In this document: piece by piece, positions 1 through 5,952 of the stretch
Position numbering within the stretch: the first letter of the stretch is position 1
How the letters are laid out: the number at the start of each line of letters is the position of its first letter
From: Candidatus Bathyarchaeota archaeon
Lineage (GTDB): Archaea > Thermoproteota > Bathyarchaeia > 40CM-2-53-6
Direction: 5' to 3'
DNA length: 8,250 nucleotides
NCBI GenBank assembly: GCA_005888695.1
Contig: VBBH01000153.1
Location: forward strand, 1-8,250
Notes under the pieces: model-generated
What the model saw: only the letters and a program-made list of their open reading frames with translations
What the model was told of the DNA's origin: nothing
Database searches by the model: none
Position numbers and translations under genes: made by a program

Positions 1-2
1 AC

Positions 3-1763
3 ATCTTTTCCAGATTACCGAAGAGAAGAGTCCTCACCTCCCTAGTGCTTGGATCGATACCCTGGCTGCCCGCCGTAGGGTTCGAGAGTGCGACATTTTG
101 GGCCGGTGTCGCGCCGCGAGGCGACATCTACGGTTTATTCTCAGGAACGCGGTTGCAGGTTGACATCGGATCTTTCCTGATTGGCGGAATACTGGTTAGT
201 AGACTAGTTAGGCCGAGGCTTGCGCTCTTCCAAGCGGCACTGAACACGATGGTCTTCTGGGTCTTTCTTTACGCGGCCTGTTTCACGTTCATTTCACCGA
301 ATGGGTTCCTGCACTCTAGCTGTTACCAGGTCGGTCCGGACGGACTCGAAGGGTATCGATTGGGACTGTTCATGTTCAGCCTGGAGGCTTTTCCGATACT
401 GCTGACTCTTGCGGAAAAGTATGCAACTATTCCTATCCGCATAAGGCCGTTGACAGGAATATTCGCAGGCATTTTGGTTGCAACGATGACTTCCTGGTTT
501 CCTCTTACAGCATGGTTTTCGGGCGTAGTGTTCTTTCCATTCTTCGAAATCTTCCAGGTGCTTGTGCTATTCGGAGTGCCGGCCCTCGCAGTGGGGATGC
601 TCGTAGCAAGGATCTCACGATCAGTCGAGGTTGCGGCTTTGTCTGGTCTTGCCTCGATTCTATTCCTGTCTGTCGCGTTCTGGACTCTTCCATGCACGAT
701 GTGCGACAGGAGCATAATGCTTCTTACCCTTCCTTCTTGGACATTTTTCTCGATGGTCGGAGGTTTTCTGGAGCTCGACCGACCTCTCCCCACGTCTCTA
801 CTCTTCAGATCGATCGCCCGGAATATTCCGGCCTTTCGTACTCTCGCTGTTGCATTAGTGATAGTCGTCACTTTGTCGCCCGCCCTGTTCCAGCCATACT
901 GGGACCCTAGCCTAATCTACATTGCAAACACTTCATCACAAGCGAACTCGCAGCTAGTATACGGGCTTCCTGCCTATCGGCCCTACATCGCCGGCTACTA
1001 TGACTCTCTCCAGTACAGAATATGTTGCTTAGAAGTTGGCGTCAGTTTCACGAACGTGGATACGTCCAGGATCGGTCCGGGGAACTATCTCATGGCAGGT
1101 ATAGGCGTTCAATCGCCGAACTGTTGCGTCGATGGATGGGATCTTGGTTGGCGAGCGGATGCCTACATTTTAGGAGATGGCCAGATCTTTGTTTCAGCCG
1201 ACACATGGGGTACATGTGATGGCAACGCGAATTGTGGAGGACACTTCTGGCAGAACCCAAGATATCATTCCCAGACCGTACTAAGTCTACCCGATCCTTC
1301 CACGCCGATCCATCTTCGGATGATGTGGGAGTCCGGGATCGTGAACTGGTACTACAACTATACTGGAATTCCTTGGCAGAAGTACGGGAGTTTCACGCCG
1401 GATTTTCGCGAAGGACGTTACTTTGACATCGGGGTAGTTCTCGGCGGAAGAGGAAATCCTCCATATCAGGACGCGTTCTTCTATCAGTTCGGTGTATCGA
1501 GCAAGGTTCCTGTTTCAGGTTGGACGGTCCGGTTGCTCTATCCATCATTCATGTATCAGGGGGTTTGGAGGTTGATGGAGAAGGCCAGGACGATTCAGGG
1601 AGATCATTCGTACTGGAAGGCGAACTATCGGTGGGGAGGCTATCCATACCTCGGAGTATGGGCCAAAGGCAATGCACTGGACTCCTCTATCGACAAGAAT
1701 GTTGTGGAATTCTCCTATACTGGTGATGTTGTCATGCCGGAAAGAATACTCTTGTGGGCCTGA
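3..1763 (+). CDS. Polytopic membrane protein with large extracytoplasmic C-terminal domain (5'-partial)
   Basis: I do not recognise the family. The frame is open to the left edge. The first in-frame start is a GTG at 45, but the codons before it read RLPKRR followed by hydrophobic residues, a typical cytoplasmic basic flank before a membrane helix, so the true start is probably upstream of the window. Counting from the GTG, about eight to nine hydrophobic helices occupy residues 1-283 (for example 41-55, 59-83, 106-122, 136-164, 166-189, 194-215, 224-243, 267-283). The remaining 289 residues are polar, rich in Trp, Tyr and Gly, and probably form a beta-rich domain outside the cell. That domain has six cysteines: vicinal pairs at 327-328 and 360-361, and C391 and C397. 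A CTMC motif lies at 217-220 near a membrane boundary. Stop is TGA at 1761-1763. The role is unknown; an envelope sensor, receptor or binding protein is possible but not shown. Confidence 0.8.
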   Translation: MFSRLPKRRVLTSLVLGSIPWLPAVGFESATFWAGVAPRGDIYGLFSGTRLQVDIGSFLIGGILVSRLVRPRLALFQAALNTMVFWVFLYAACFTFISPNGFLHSSCYQVGPDGLEGYRLGLFMFSLEAFPILLTLAEKYATIPIRIRPLTGIFAGILVATMTSWFPLTAWFSGVVFFPFFEIFQVLVLFGVPALAVGMLVARISRSVEVAALSGLASILFLSVAFWTLPCTMCDRSIMLLTLPSWTFFSMVGGFLELDRPLPTSLLFRSIARNIPAFRTLAVALVIVVTLSPALFQPYWDPSLIYIANTSSQANSQLVYGLPAYRPYIAGYYDSLQYRICCLEVGVSFTNVDTSRIGPGNYLMAGIGVQSPNCCVDGWDLGWRADAYILGDGQIFVSADTWGTCDGNANCGGHFWQNPRYHSQTVLSLPDPSTPIHLRMMWESGIVNWYYNYTGIPWQKYGSFTPDFREGRYFDIGVVLGGRGNPPYQDAFFYQFGVSSKVPVSGWTVRLLYPSFMYQGVWRLMEKARTIQGDHSYWKANYRWGGYPYLGVWAKGNALDSSIDKNVVEFSYTGDVVMPERILLWA

Positions 1764-1890
1764 ATAAGCCCGAGTGAAGAAAACCTTGAGAGGGGATATC
1801 GAAAAGCATGTTCTGGTTTCTGAACGGCTTGTTCGATCACGTGGCATTAAGTCTCAGATGGAGCATACTAGTTTGCAAGGGTAGATCTCT

Positions 1891-2238
1891 ATGACAAGCT
1901 TGCGTCGGTACGGGCTCGTCGTTATCCTGACGTTAGCGGTCGCAACGATTGCGACAGTTTCGGTGTTCGCGTCGTCTTATCCGGCTCGGCGAGACATTTG
2001 GTATTGGTATCATTGTCGATCCGGAGCGAACGTCACTTGCGTCTCATGGGAGGTGGCGGTTAGGATACTTCGCTCGGGCCAGGTCGTTACAGTAATGCAA
2101 GGGCACAACCTAATTGTTAGTTTGACCCTTAAGGACGGCACGTCAATAATGACGATCGAGCCTTCTATCGACCTCATAGGTCAGGAGATTTTCATTTGTG
2201 GGGATCCCTGTAAGGACATTCGTTACGCGACAGAGTGA
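1891..2238 (+). CDS. Small secreted or membrane-anchored four-cysteine protein
   Basis: The 115-residue protein begins MTSLRR, followed by a hydrophobic stretch (about residues 8-27) ending VFASS, which is a good signal peptide or N-terminal anchor. The mature part has four cysteines (C42, C50, C103, C107), which could form two disulfides outside the cell. The middle reads as a short alpha/beta domain: SWE at 52-54, RSGQVVTV at 61-68, LTLKDGT at 78-84 and EPSIDLI at 90-96. This pattern loosely resembles the small extracytoplasmic domain of FtsH-type proteases (S..E....L..G.V..V, then LKDG, then a T..P..D segment), but no protease follows. That likeness is from reading only. An AAGGG at 1877-1881 is a weak ribosome site for the ATG. 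It lies 127 bases after the preceding membrane gene and could be co-transcribed with it. The function is unknown. Confidence 0.72.
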   Translation: MTSLRRYGLVVILTLAVATIATVSVFASSYPARRDIWYWYHCRSGANVTCVSWEVAVRILRSGQVVTVMQGHNLIVSLTLKDGTSIMTIEPSIDLIGQEIFICGDPCKDIRYATE

Positions 2239-2239
2239 G

Positions 2240-2986
2240 TCAGGGTTGTCTCCACCTAGCGAGACGGAACATCACCAGCAGAGCTACGACTAATGAGACG
2301 CCTAGCATAGTCCATCCGAATGCGGGACTCCAGTACGCGAGTTCGGGGGTTTGTCCCATGAAACCTCTGAGTATCAATGAGGCATGAGTTGTAGGCATCA
2401 GGTAGGCGATAGGCAGGACGTCGCTTGGGAGGATTTCCGCAGGATAGAAGGCTGGTGGTATGACCGCTACGATCACACTCAGAAGGAGTCCTGCCTGCCA
2501 ACCGTTTCGCAAGTTGGTGACGTACGTGGAGACGATGTATCCTATGATTCCTGAGAAGAGCCAGACTGCACACACCGCCAGCATGACAAGTGGAAGATCG
2601 ATCAATGGGAGTCCGAGATATACAAGGACTGGCAGGAGAATGACTAGCGCTGGCGTAGCGAAGAATAGGCCATTGAGTGCGATTCCTAGCAGGTAGCCCA
2701 ACTGGGATACTGGGGAGGCAACGAATAGATCTTGGAGTTTCACCTCTAGCCTGTACCATGTAGCGTCTCCCGCTAGACCGGTTCCGACAGTTGCAAGGAC
2801 GAAGAGTATCGTGCCTATCGTGGCCTGTACAAACGCATGGCCCCCGCTCGTGACGGTGATCAAGAATAATATGCTGAATGGGGTGGCGAATAGCCAGACG
2901 AGACTGAGAAGGTTTCGCCGGACCCATGCGATCGACAGCATGTACCCGATCACGACCGATGATCTCAGAGTATGATAGACGCTCAT
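2240..2986 (-). CDS. ABC-2 type transporter permease
   Basis: This 248-residue integral membrane protein has about six helices (roughly 22-46, 53-72, 97-125, 132-155, 163-180, 222-242). The stretch near 177-208 contains PPAFYPAEILP followed by P-T-T and LILRG, which is the usual C-terminal signature of ABC-2 permeases (P.FYP...LP...P.T.....+R). The charged segment after helix 2 (about 78-92) fits the cytoplasmic coupling region. The frame extends upstream to 3082, but the ATG at 2984-2986 is preferred: it overlaps the ATPase stop as ATGA, and a GGAG at 2994-2997 sits seven bases before it. The ATPase gene directly upstream supplies the motor, so the pair should form an exporter of the drug/lipid/polysaccharide type. 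The substrate cannot be read from sequence. Its stop is one base from the stop of the convergent secreted-protein gene. Confidence 0.9.
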   Translation of the reverse strand: MSVYHTLRSSVVIGYMLSIAWVRRNLLSLVWLFATPFSILFLITVTSGGHAFVQATIGTILFVLATVGTGLAGDATWYRLEVKLQDLFVASPVSQLGYLLGIALNGLFFATPALVILLPVLVYLGLPLIDLPLVMLAVCAVWLFSGIIGYIVSTYVTNLRNGWQAGLLLSVIVAVIPPAFYPAEILPSDVLPIAYLMPTTHASLILRGFMGQTPELAYWSPAFGWTMLGVSLVVALLVMFRLARWRQP

Positions 2987-3915
2987 TTCTCGTCTCCGCT
3001 CATTGTCGCGTTCTCTTCCTCGCCGCCAACTAAATCTACGAATAGATCCTCCAGTGACACGGGTGATACACTGACATCGCAATTCCGCCTTACTGCTTCG
3101 ATTGTTAGTTCACCTGCCCGTTTGTTGTCCGTCAGTACACGCCATCTCTCTGCTATTCTGACCGGTCGACCATAATGGGCCAAATCGTCTTCTGTGAACC
3201 TGTCTCCGGTCACATCGACCCGTACGCGTTCGTCAACTTTGCTTAGCAGCTCCCTGGGGCTTCCAGATGTTACAAGTGTTCCAGTGTTGATGACTGCCAC
3301 ATTGTCTGAAAGTATCTCAGCCTCGTCAATATAGTGTGTTGTCAACAGAATTGTTCGTCCCTCGCGACAGATGTCTTTCAAGACTGTCCAGATCCGTCGC
3401 CGGCTGATCGCGTCTAATCCTAGAGTTGGCTCGTCGAGGAATAGAAGCTCTGCATCAGTAGCTACGGCCATGGCTACTCTGATACGCTGACGCAATCCGC
3501 CGGACAAAGTGTCCGCTGGCTTTGATTGGTATGATGCCATTTCTAGTTGGTCTAGAACTCTCCGTGTCCGATCGCGAGCGTCTGCTCGTGTCATTCCTCT
3601 GGCGAGCAGGGTGAGGTAGACGTGGTCCCATGGTGTCAAGGGTCCGATAGTGTTGCCTTCCTGCGGGACAACTGCAATCTGTTTCCTAATCCTCGCTGCT
3701 TCTGAGACAACATCCGAGCCCAAGACTTCGACCTTCCCATTGCTTGGGAGGAGTTGTGTGGCTGCTATTCGGAGGAAGGTTGTCTTGCCGGCCCCGTTTC
3801 TTCCTAGTAATGTGAAGATTTGGCCGCTGTCAACTGTCAGTGAAACTTGTCTGAGGGCTGGAGTCTTGGACTTATGGTAGACCTTGACCAATGAAGAGGA
3901 TTGTATTGCCGTCAT
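2983..3915 (-). CDS. ABC transporter ATP-binding protein (DrrA/CcmA-like exporter type)
   Basis: This 310-residue nucleotide-binding subunit has every core motif: Walker A GRNGAGKTT (38-46), Q-loop glutamine 85 in VVPQEG, signature LSGGLRQR (137-144), Walker B LLFLDEP (157-163) with the catalytic glutamate 162, D-loop GLD (166-168) and H-loop histidine 194. After the ATPase core comes a C-terminal accessory part of about 85 residues ending in SLEDLFVDLVG, the usual tail of the multidrug/lipid ABC-2 exporter ATPases related to DrrA. The last residues (EEENATMSGDEK) are acidic and polar. ATG at 3913-3915 is supported by a GGAG at 3925-3928, nine bases away. Its TGA overlaps the permease ATG, indicating translational coupling in a two-gene operon. 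It should hydrolyse ATP at the inner face of the membrane to drive export through that permease. Confidence 0.95.
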   Translation of the reverse strand: MTAIQSSSLVKVYHKSKTPALRQVSLTVDSGQIFTLLGRNGAGKTTFLRIAATQLLPSNGKVEVLGSDVVSEAARIRKQIAVVPQEGNTIGPLTPWDHVYLTLLARGMTRADARDRTRRVLDQLEMASYQSKPADTLSGGLRQRIRVAMAVATDAELLFLDEPTLGLDAISRRRIWTVLKDICREGRTILLTTHYIDEAEILSDNVAVINTGTLVTSGSPRELLSKVDERVRVDVTGDRFTEDDLAHYGRPVRIAERWRVLTDNKRAGELTIEAVRRNCDVSVSPVSLEDLFVDLVGGEEENATMSGDEK

Positions 3916-3924
3916 GATGATTAG

Positions 3925-3928
3925 CTCC
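3925..3928 (-). promoter_or_regulatory. Ribosome binding site of the ABC ATPase gene
   Basis: GGAG on the minus strand, nine bases before the ATG at 3915. It supports this start over any internal one. Confidence 0.55.
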
Positions 3929-3956
3929 AGAGATGGTCATGCAAGTCTCCTGTTGC

Positions 3957-3992
3957 CGAGTTGGCAGAAGGGAACTTGATTATAAGATGTGG
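3957..3992 (-). promoter_or_regulatory. Putative archaeal promoter for the ABC exporter operon
   Basis: On the minus strand a TATA-like octamer CTTATAAT lies at 3979-3986 in the 120-base gap between the eL22-like gene and the ABC operon. With usual archaeal spacing (about 26 bases from box centre to start), transcription would begin near 3957 and give a leader of about 42 bases carrying the GGAG ribosome site. No clear purine-rich BRE is visible directly upstream, so this is a prediction from spacing and composition. Confidence 0.42.
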
Positions 3993-4035
3993 CCCAACCG
4001 TTTTCTGCTTACGCGCCAAGTCTACATTGGTAGGA

Positions 4036-4383
4036 TTATTTCTTCTTCCGGTCCAACGGTTTGAGGACGGGAGTGCCGGGGAAATACCACGGCATCGTCT
4101 GGGCGGCTTGTGCCGTCACTCTTTTGTCAATCTTAACGTGTTCAAGCTCTGGCTTTGGAGGCAGGATCTCAACTTGTCTTGGCTCGCTAACTGTTCGGTA
4201 CTCATCCATTGAAATTGAGTGCAAGAATTTCCGGATGATCAGTCGTAGCTGTTTGTCTGTGACTCCTTTGACGTCCACTGTGGAGCCGTGGACGCTGGCC
4301 GATTTTTGATACTTGGATCGGAGAAATTCAACCGCTTCTTGGGAGGTCTCCTTTGGGAGATGTTTGAGCTCGACTCTCGCCAA
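4036..4383 (-). CDS. eL22-like (ribosomal L22e-type) protein
   Basis: A basic 115-residue protein. Residues about 17-75 line up by eye with eukaryotic ribosomal protein eL22: an EFLRSKY helix (compare QFLQERI), then a beta strand STVDVKG, then KQLRLIIRKFLH (compare KRYLKYLTKKYLKK), then MDEYRTVSE and a final VEIL strand (compare LRDWLRVV...YELRYF). The rest (80-115) is a proline- and lysine-rich tail ending in DRKKK that human eL22 lacks; human eL22 instead ends in an acidic tail. The start is TTG at 4381-4383: the next in-frame upstream codons hold no ATG, GTG or TTG before a TAG, and downstream ATG/GTG codons would cut the conserved part. A role in binding rRNA at the large subunit would follow if the homology holds. 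It is transcribed alone, ahead of the ABC operon. The alternative is an unrelated archaeal RNA- or DNA-binding protein. Confidence 0.55.
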   Translation of the reverse strand: MARVELKHLPKETSQEAVEFLRSKYQKSASVHGSTVDVKGVTDKQLRLIIRKFLHSISMDEYRTVSEPRQVEILPPKPELEHVKIDKRVTAQAAQTMPWYFPGTPVLKPLDRKKK

Positions 4384-4537
4384 TCTCGATTCTTCCGCTT
4401 GCCATGAAAGTGTGTACTACTAGTTGAGTTTACCGTTGTCTCTAGAAATTGCTCAGTTTCCCCGTTCGAGCGAGCGCTAGGTTTTCATGTCTTTTTGAAT
4501 GTCGCCTACTTTTCTTCCGTGAAACGGTCGAGTCCCG

Positions 4538-4545
4538 TTTTATAC
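4538..4545 (+). promoter_or_regulatory. TATA-like box upstream of the 57-residue membrane ORF
   Basis: TTTTATAC on the plus strand, one of the clearest TATA-like elements in the window. Usual spacing predicts a transcript start near 4567-4570, about 27-30 bases before the ATG at 4597. No Shine-Dalgarno motif lies in that leader. The box could instead drive a non-coding transcript. Confidence 0.35.
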
Positions 4546-4596
4546 AATCGTCAAGTGAATACTGCTTCGATTGGACGTTTGCACAGAACCAGCTGG

Positions 4597-4770
4597 ATGG
4601 AGTTCATAGGGTTCTCCTTGATACTCTCGTCCCTCTTGATCGGTCCCGCGGTGATTGGTGGGGTTGGCACGGTCTTGGTCATGCAAGCGGGCGGGCTTAT
4701 CGTAGTCTTCGATAGGACGAAGAAGCGTCGTTCAGAAGATAGCGTCCTGAGAGGATTCCGAGAAAGGTAG
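4597..4770 (+). CDS. Small membrane-hairpin protein (57 residues), hypothetical
   Basis: The ORF reads MEFIGFSLIL, then a nearly continuous hydrophobic segment to residue about 38 that has small residues in its middle (GPAVIGGVG). It then changes sharply to a basic tail (DRTKKRRSED...RGFRER). This is the pattern of a two-helix hairpin or one long helix with a cytoplasmic positive tail. The frame continues upstream to an ATG at 4495 and a GTG at 4555, but the upstream residues are not protein-like, and the TATA-like box at 4538-4545 would lie inside such a longer gene. I recognise no family. Support comes from the hydrophobic-to-basic design and the upstream box only. Neighbours are not close enough to suggest an operon. 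Confidence 0.45.
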   Translation: MEFIGFSLILSSLLIGPAVIGGVGTVLVMQAGGLIVVFDRTKKRRSEDSVLRGFRER

Positions 4771-4816
4771 AGACTGAATAGTTTCACTCTTTTCAGAGCC
4801 CGGGCTGACGACTCGT

Positions 4817-4861
4817 GAATCCTTGTGGATTCCTTGTTTCCACGCTCAAAATTTTCTTTCT
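4817..4861 (+). terminator. Possible transcription terminator: short hairpin then T-rich run
   Basis: GAATCC at 4817-4822 and GGATTC at 4827-4832 form a perfect 6-bp stem with a TTGT loop. This is followed by a pyrimidine-rich stretch and ATTTTCTTTCT at about 4851-4861. It lies 46 bases after the stop of the 57-residue ORF. Archaeal termination mostly needs oligo-T, so the T-rich part may matter more than the hairpin. Confidence 0.33.
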
Positions 4862-4947
4862 AAAAGCTACCCCTCCCCCCTCCCACGCTCAAATTTCACG
4901 CTCAATTCGTAAACCTCACGAGGACGATCATACAAGGGCCACGAGGA
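4841..4947. repeat. Cluster of short direct repeats in intergenic DNA
   Basis: CACGCTCAA occurs three times (4841-4849, 4884-4892, 4897-4905). CACGAGGA occurs twice (4917-4924, 4940-4947), so five CACG-headed units fall in 107 bases. Between the first two copies is a C-rich tract (CCCCTCCCCCCTCCC, 4870-4884), a G-string on the minus strand. Read on the minus strand, the first unit is TTGAGCGTGGAAACAAGG. The 271-base gap around the cluster (4771-5041) contains no credible gene. The repeats could be protein-binding sites such as operators or replication-initiator sites. Nothing here proves either. Confidence 0.5.
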
Positions 4948-5013
4948 GAATTAGCAAAGTTAGGTTGGCAGGCTAGCGGCATTGGGATGTCAGGTCTATA
5001 TTTTCGGTCTGCA

Positions 5014-5029
5014 CTCTCCGTTCAGAGAG
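5014..5029 (-). other. Small hairpin just after the frameshifted membrane gene
   Basis: On the minus strand, CTCTCT and GGAGAG pair (last pair a G-U) around a GAAC loop, 12 bases after the TGA of the upstream gene. The sequence that follows is A-rich rather than T-rich, so it is a poor terminator. It may be a 3'-end structure or chance. Confidence 0.2.
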
Positions 5030-5041
5030 ATCTGGGACTCA

Positions 5042-5413
5042 TCACGCCGTCGGATACGGCGAGCCTGCTTTTTTCCCCAGACCCATCCCTCGGGTTATGG
5101 TGTCGATTAGGAGAGAATTCCATGGTACACCTATGAGTGAAAAGACTGCTCCTTCCAGGGCAAGCCAGAATCCGTATCCAAGTCCACTCCAACCTCCCAT
5201 TAGGCCGGACAACACACCGGAGTGAGTCCCGAAGTATGACGCGCACGCGAAGAGTGTCGCAACAGACCCCAACCTTGACACCATCGACAAGAGGCCTCCA
5301 AACAATATCAACGCAGTAAGACCAAGCGATAATGCGTCGAACACGCCAGGGATCCGTCCGTCCCACAAGTAAGACGAACCAGTGACAGTCCCTGGTAAAC
5401 GCCGAATACCCAC
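5042..5413 (-). CDS. C-terminal part of a frameshifted polytopic membrane protein
   Basis: This 123-codon frame starts with GTG at 5411-5413 but has no ribosome site, and its first residues (GIRRLPGTV) are unlike a natural N-terminus. From about residue 12 onward (GSSYLWDGRIPGVFDALSL) it becomes a convincing membrane protein. It has helices near 30-46, 48-62 and 80-97, with a GYGFWLALEGA segment and a GLGKK tail. It overlaps the neighbouring frame (5308-5757) by 106 bases. That frame ends in non-hydrophobic residues after its own good helices. Joining the two at about 5370-5395 gives one protein of about 230 residues and about six helices. The LPWW motif in the first half and the WDGRIPG motif in the second would then lie about 25 residues apart, as in many small prokaryotic membrane proteins. 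I read this as the second half of one gene, needing one extra base in the DNA. The function is unknown. Confidence 0.55.
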   Translation of the reverse strand: MGIRRLPGTVTGSSYLWDGRIPGVFDALSLGLTALILFGGLLSMVSRLGSVATLFACASYFGTHSGVLSGLMGGWSGLGYGFWLALEGAVFSLIGVPWNSLLIDTITRGMGLGKKAGSPYPTA

Positions 5414-5757
5414 CAGGGGAGTCCGACTGACGCCAGCGTGACTAAGCCTCCGGCAATGTTGGAGTAAGGCCTGAATACTTGTAGAAACGCAAGTTTCCTT
5501 TTACGACCCACGTACTGCGTGGCAATGACGGCTAGCGTCAGACCAGATGTTACTAGCGCGGCCATGGGGATAATTTCTAGTACGAAGAGATAGAGATAGA
5601 CAATCCATAATGGACTACAGACCATGTCCGCGAGGAATGATTGAACACACGAAATGGGTGGATCCAAGAGGATGAGGAGAAGAGTAAAAGAAGAAAGGGC
5701 GATGCAAAATGTTTTCAGCCAAGATCTTCCATATCTTCGAACCCATGATAGCTTCAC
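5308..5757 (-). CDS. N-terminal part of a frameshifted polytopic membrane protein
   Basis: The start GTG at 5755-5757 has a strong ribosome site, GAGGAG at 5764-5769, six bases away, so this is a real gene start. The N-terminus is basic (MKLSWVRRYGRSWLK). It is followed by hydrophobic helices near residues 15-31, 49-80 and 98-120, with a short basic loop GRKRK between them. After GLPWWVFGVYQGLSL (113-127) the frame turns into 22 residues with no membrane character (RLTCGTDGSLACSTHYRLVLLR) and stops. The membrane-like reading continues in another frame from the same place, so I regard this as the 5' part of a single gene broken by an apparent one-base deletion. Whether the break is a sequencing error, a decayed gene or recoding cannot be told from one sequence. 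The function is unknown. Confidence 0.6.
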   Translation of the reverse strand: MKLSWVRRYGRSWLKTFCIALSSFTLLLILLDPPISCVQSFLADMVCSPLWIVYLYLFVLEIIPMAALVTSGLTLAVIATQYVGRKRKLAFLQVFRPYSNIAGGLVTLASVGLPWWVFGVYQGLSLVRLTCGTDGSLACSTHYRLVLLR

Positions 5758-5763
5758 TAGGAA

Positions 5764-5769
5764 CTCCTC
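5764..5769 (-). promoter_or_regulatory. Strong Shine-Dalgarno site fixing the GTG start at 5757
   Basis: GAGGAG on the minus strand, six bases before the GTG. It is the best ribosome site in the window and sets the N-terminus of the frameshifted membrane gene. Apart from it, the 195-base gap (5758-5952) shows no gene, only a 10-bp palindrome GTGAATTCAC (5789-5798). Confidence 0.6.
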
Positions 5770-5952
5770 GGCAAGGGTATGTGGTGGAGTGAATTCACGT
5801 TTCCGTTACGGCCATCCGTTGCGGGACGGAACTTCCGAGCTTAAGTCTTCATGGAAAAGAGGCCAAAACTATCTTCTGGCAAAGAGCCAGTCAACCTTGA
5901 GATCATCAATAGCGATGACTTTCAAGATTCTAAACAGACCTTGAAATGAGTG

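Noticed and set aside
323..871. 182-codon minus-strand frame opposite the first gene
   Set aside because: Antisense shadow of the membrane gene: low-complexity basic composition and no recognisable motif.
512..910. 132-codon plus-strand frame inside the first membrane gene
   Set aside because: It lies wholly inside the long membrane-protein frame. Its product is not hydrophobic or protein-like in pattern and has no ribosome site.
2256..2927. 223-codon minus-strand frame overlapping the permease
   Set aside because: Rich in Arg, Pro, Ser and His, which is typical of an out-of-frame reading. The overlapping frame is a clear ABC-2 permease.
2987..3082. N-terminal extension of the permease to 3082
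   Set aside because: It would overlap the ATPase gene by 100 bases with an Arg-rich non-membrane leader. The ATGA overlap and GGAG at 2994-2997 favour ATG 2986.
3950..4020. tRNA-Leu-like stretch on the plus strand (GCCGAGTTGGCAGAAGGG resembles a D-arm)
   Set aside because: No acceptor stem can be paired, the anticodon stem has mismatches, and there is no T-arm GGTTCGA-like sequence. The similarity stops after the D-arm-like part.
4300..4408. Short frame from an ATG (minus strand, about 4405) overlapping the start of the eL22-like gene
   Set aside because: Only about 26 codons, no ribosome site, and in a different frame from the conserved protein.
4449..4715. 88-codon plus-strand frame overlapping the 57-residue ORF
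   Set aside because: Mixed composition with no membrane or domain pattern. The frame with the hydrophobic hairpin and basic tail is the better candidate.
4868..4885. Possible G-quadruplex on the minus strand (GGG, GGGGGG, GGGG)
   Set aside because: Only three separated G-runs, so a four-tract structure would need a split run with a zero-length loop. Kept only as a G-string within the repeat cluster.
5789..5798. Perfect 10-bp palindrome GTGAATTCAC upstream of the frameshifted gene
   Set aside because: A single short palindrome with no second copy and no TATA box nearby. It could be chance; mentioned only as content of the gap.
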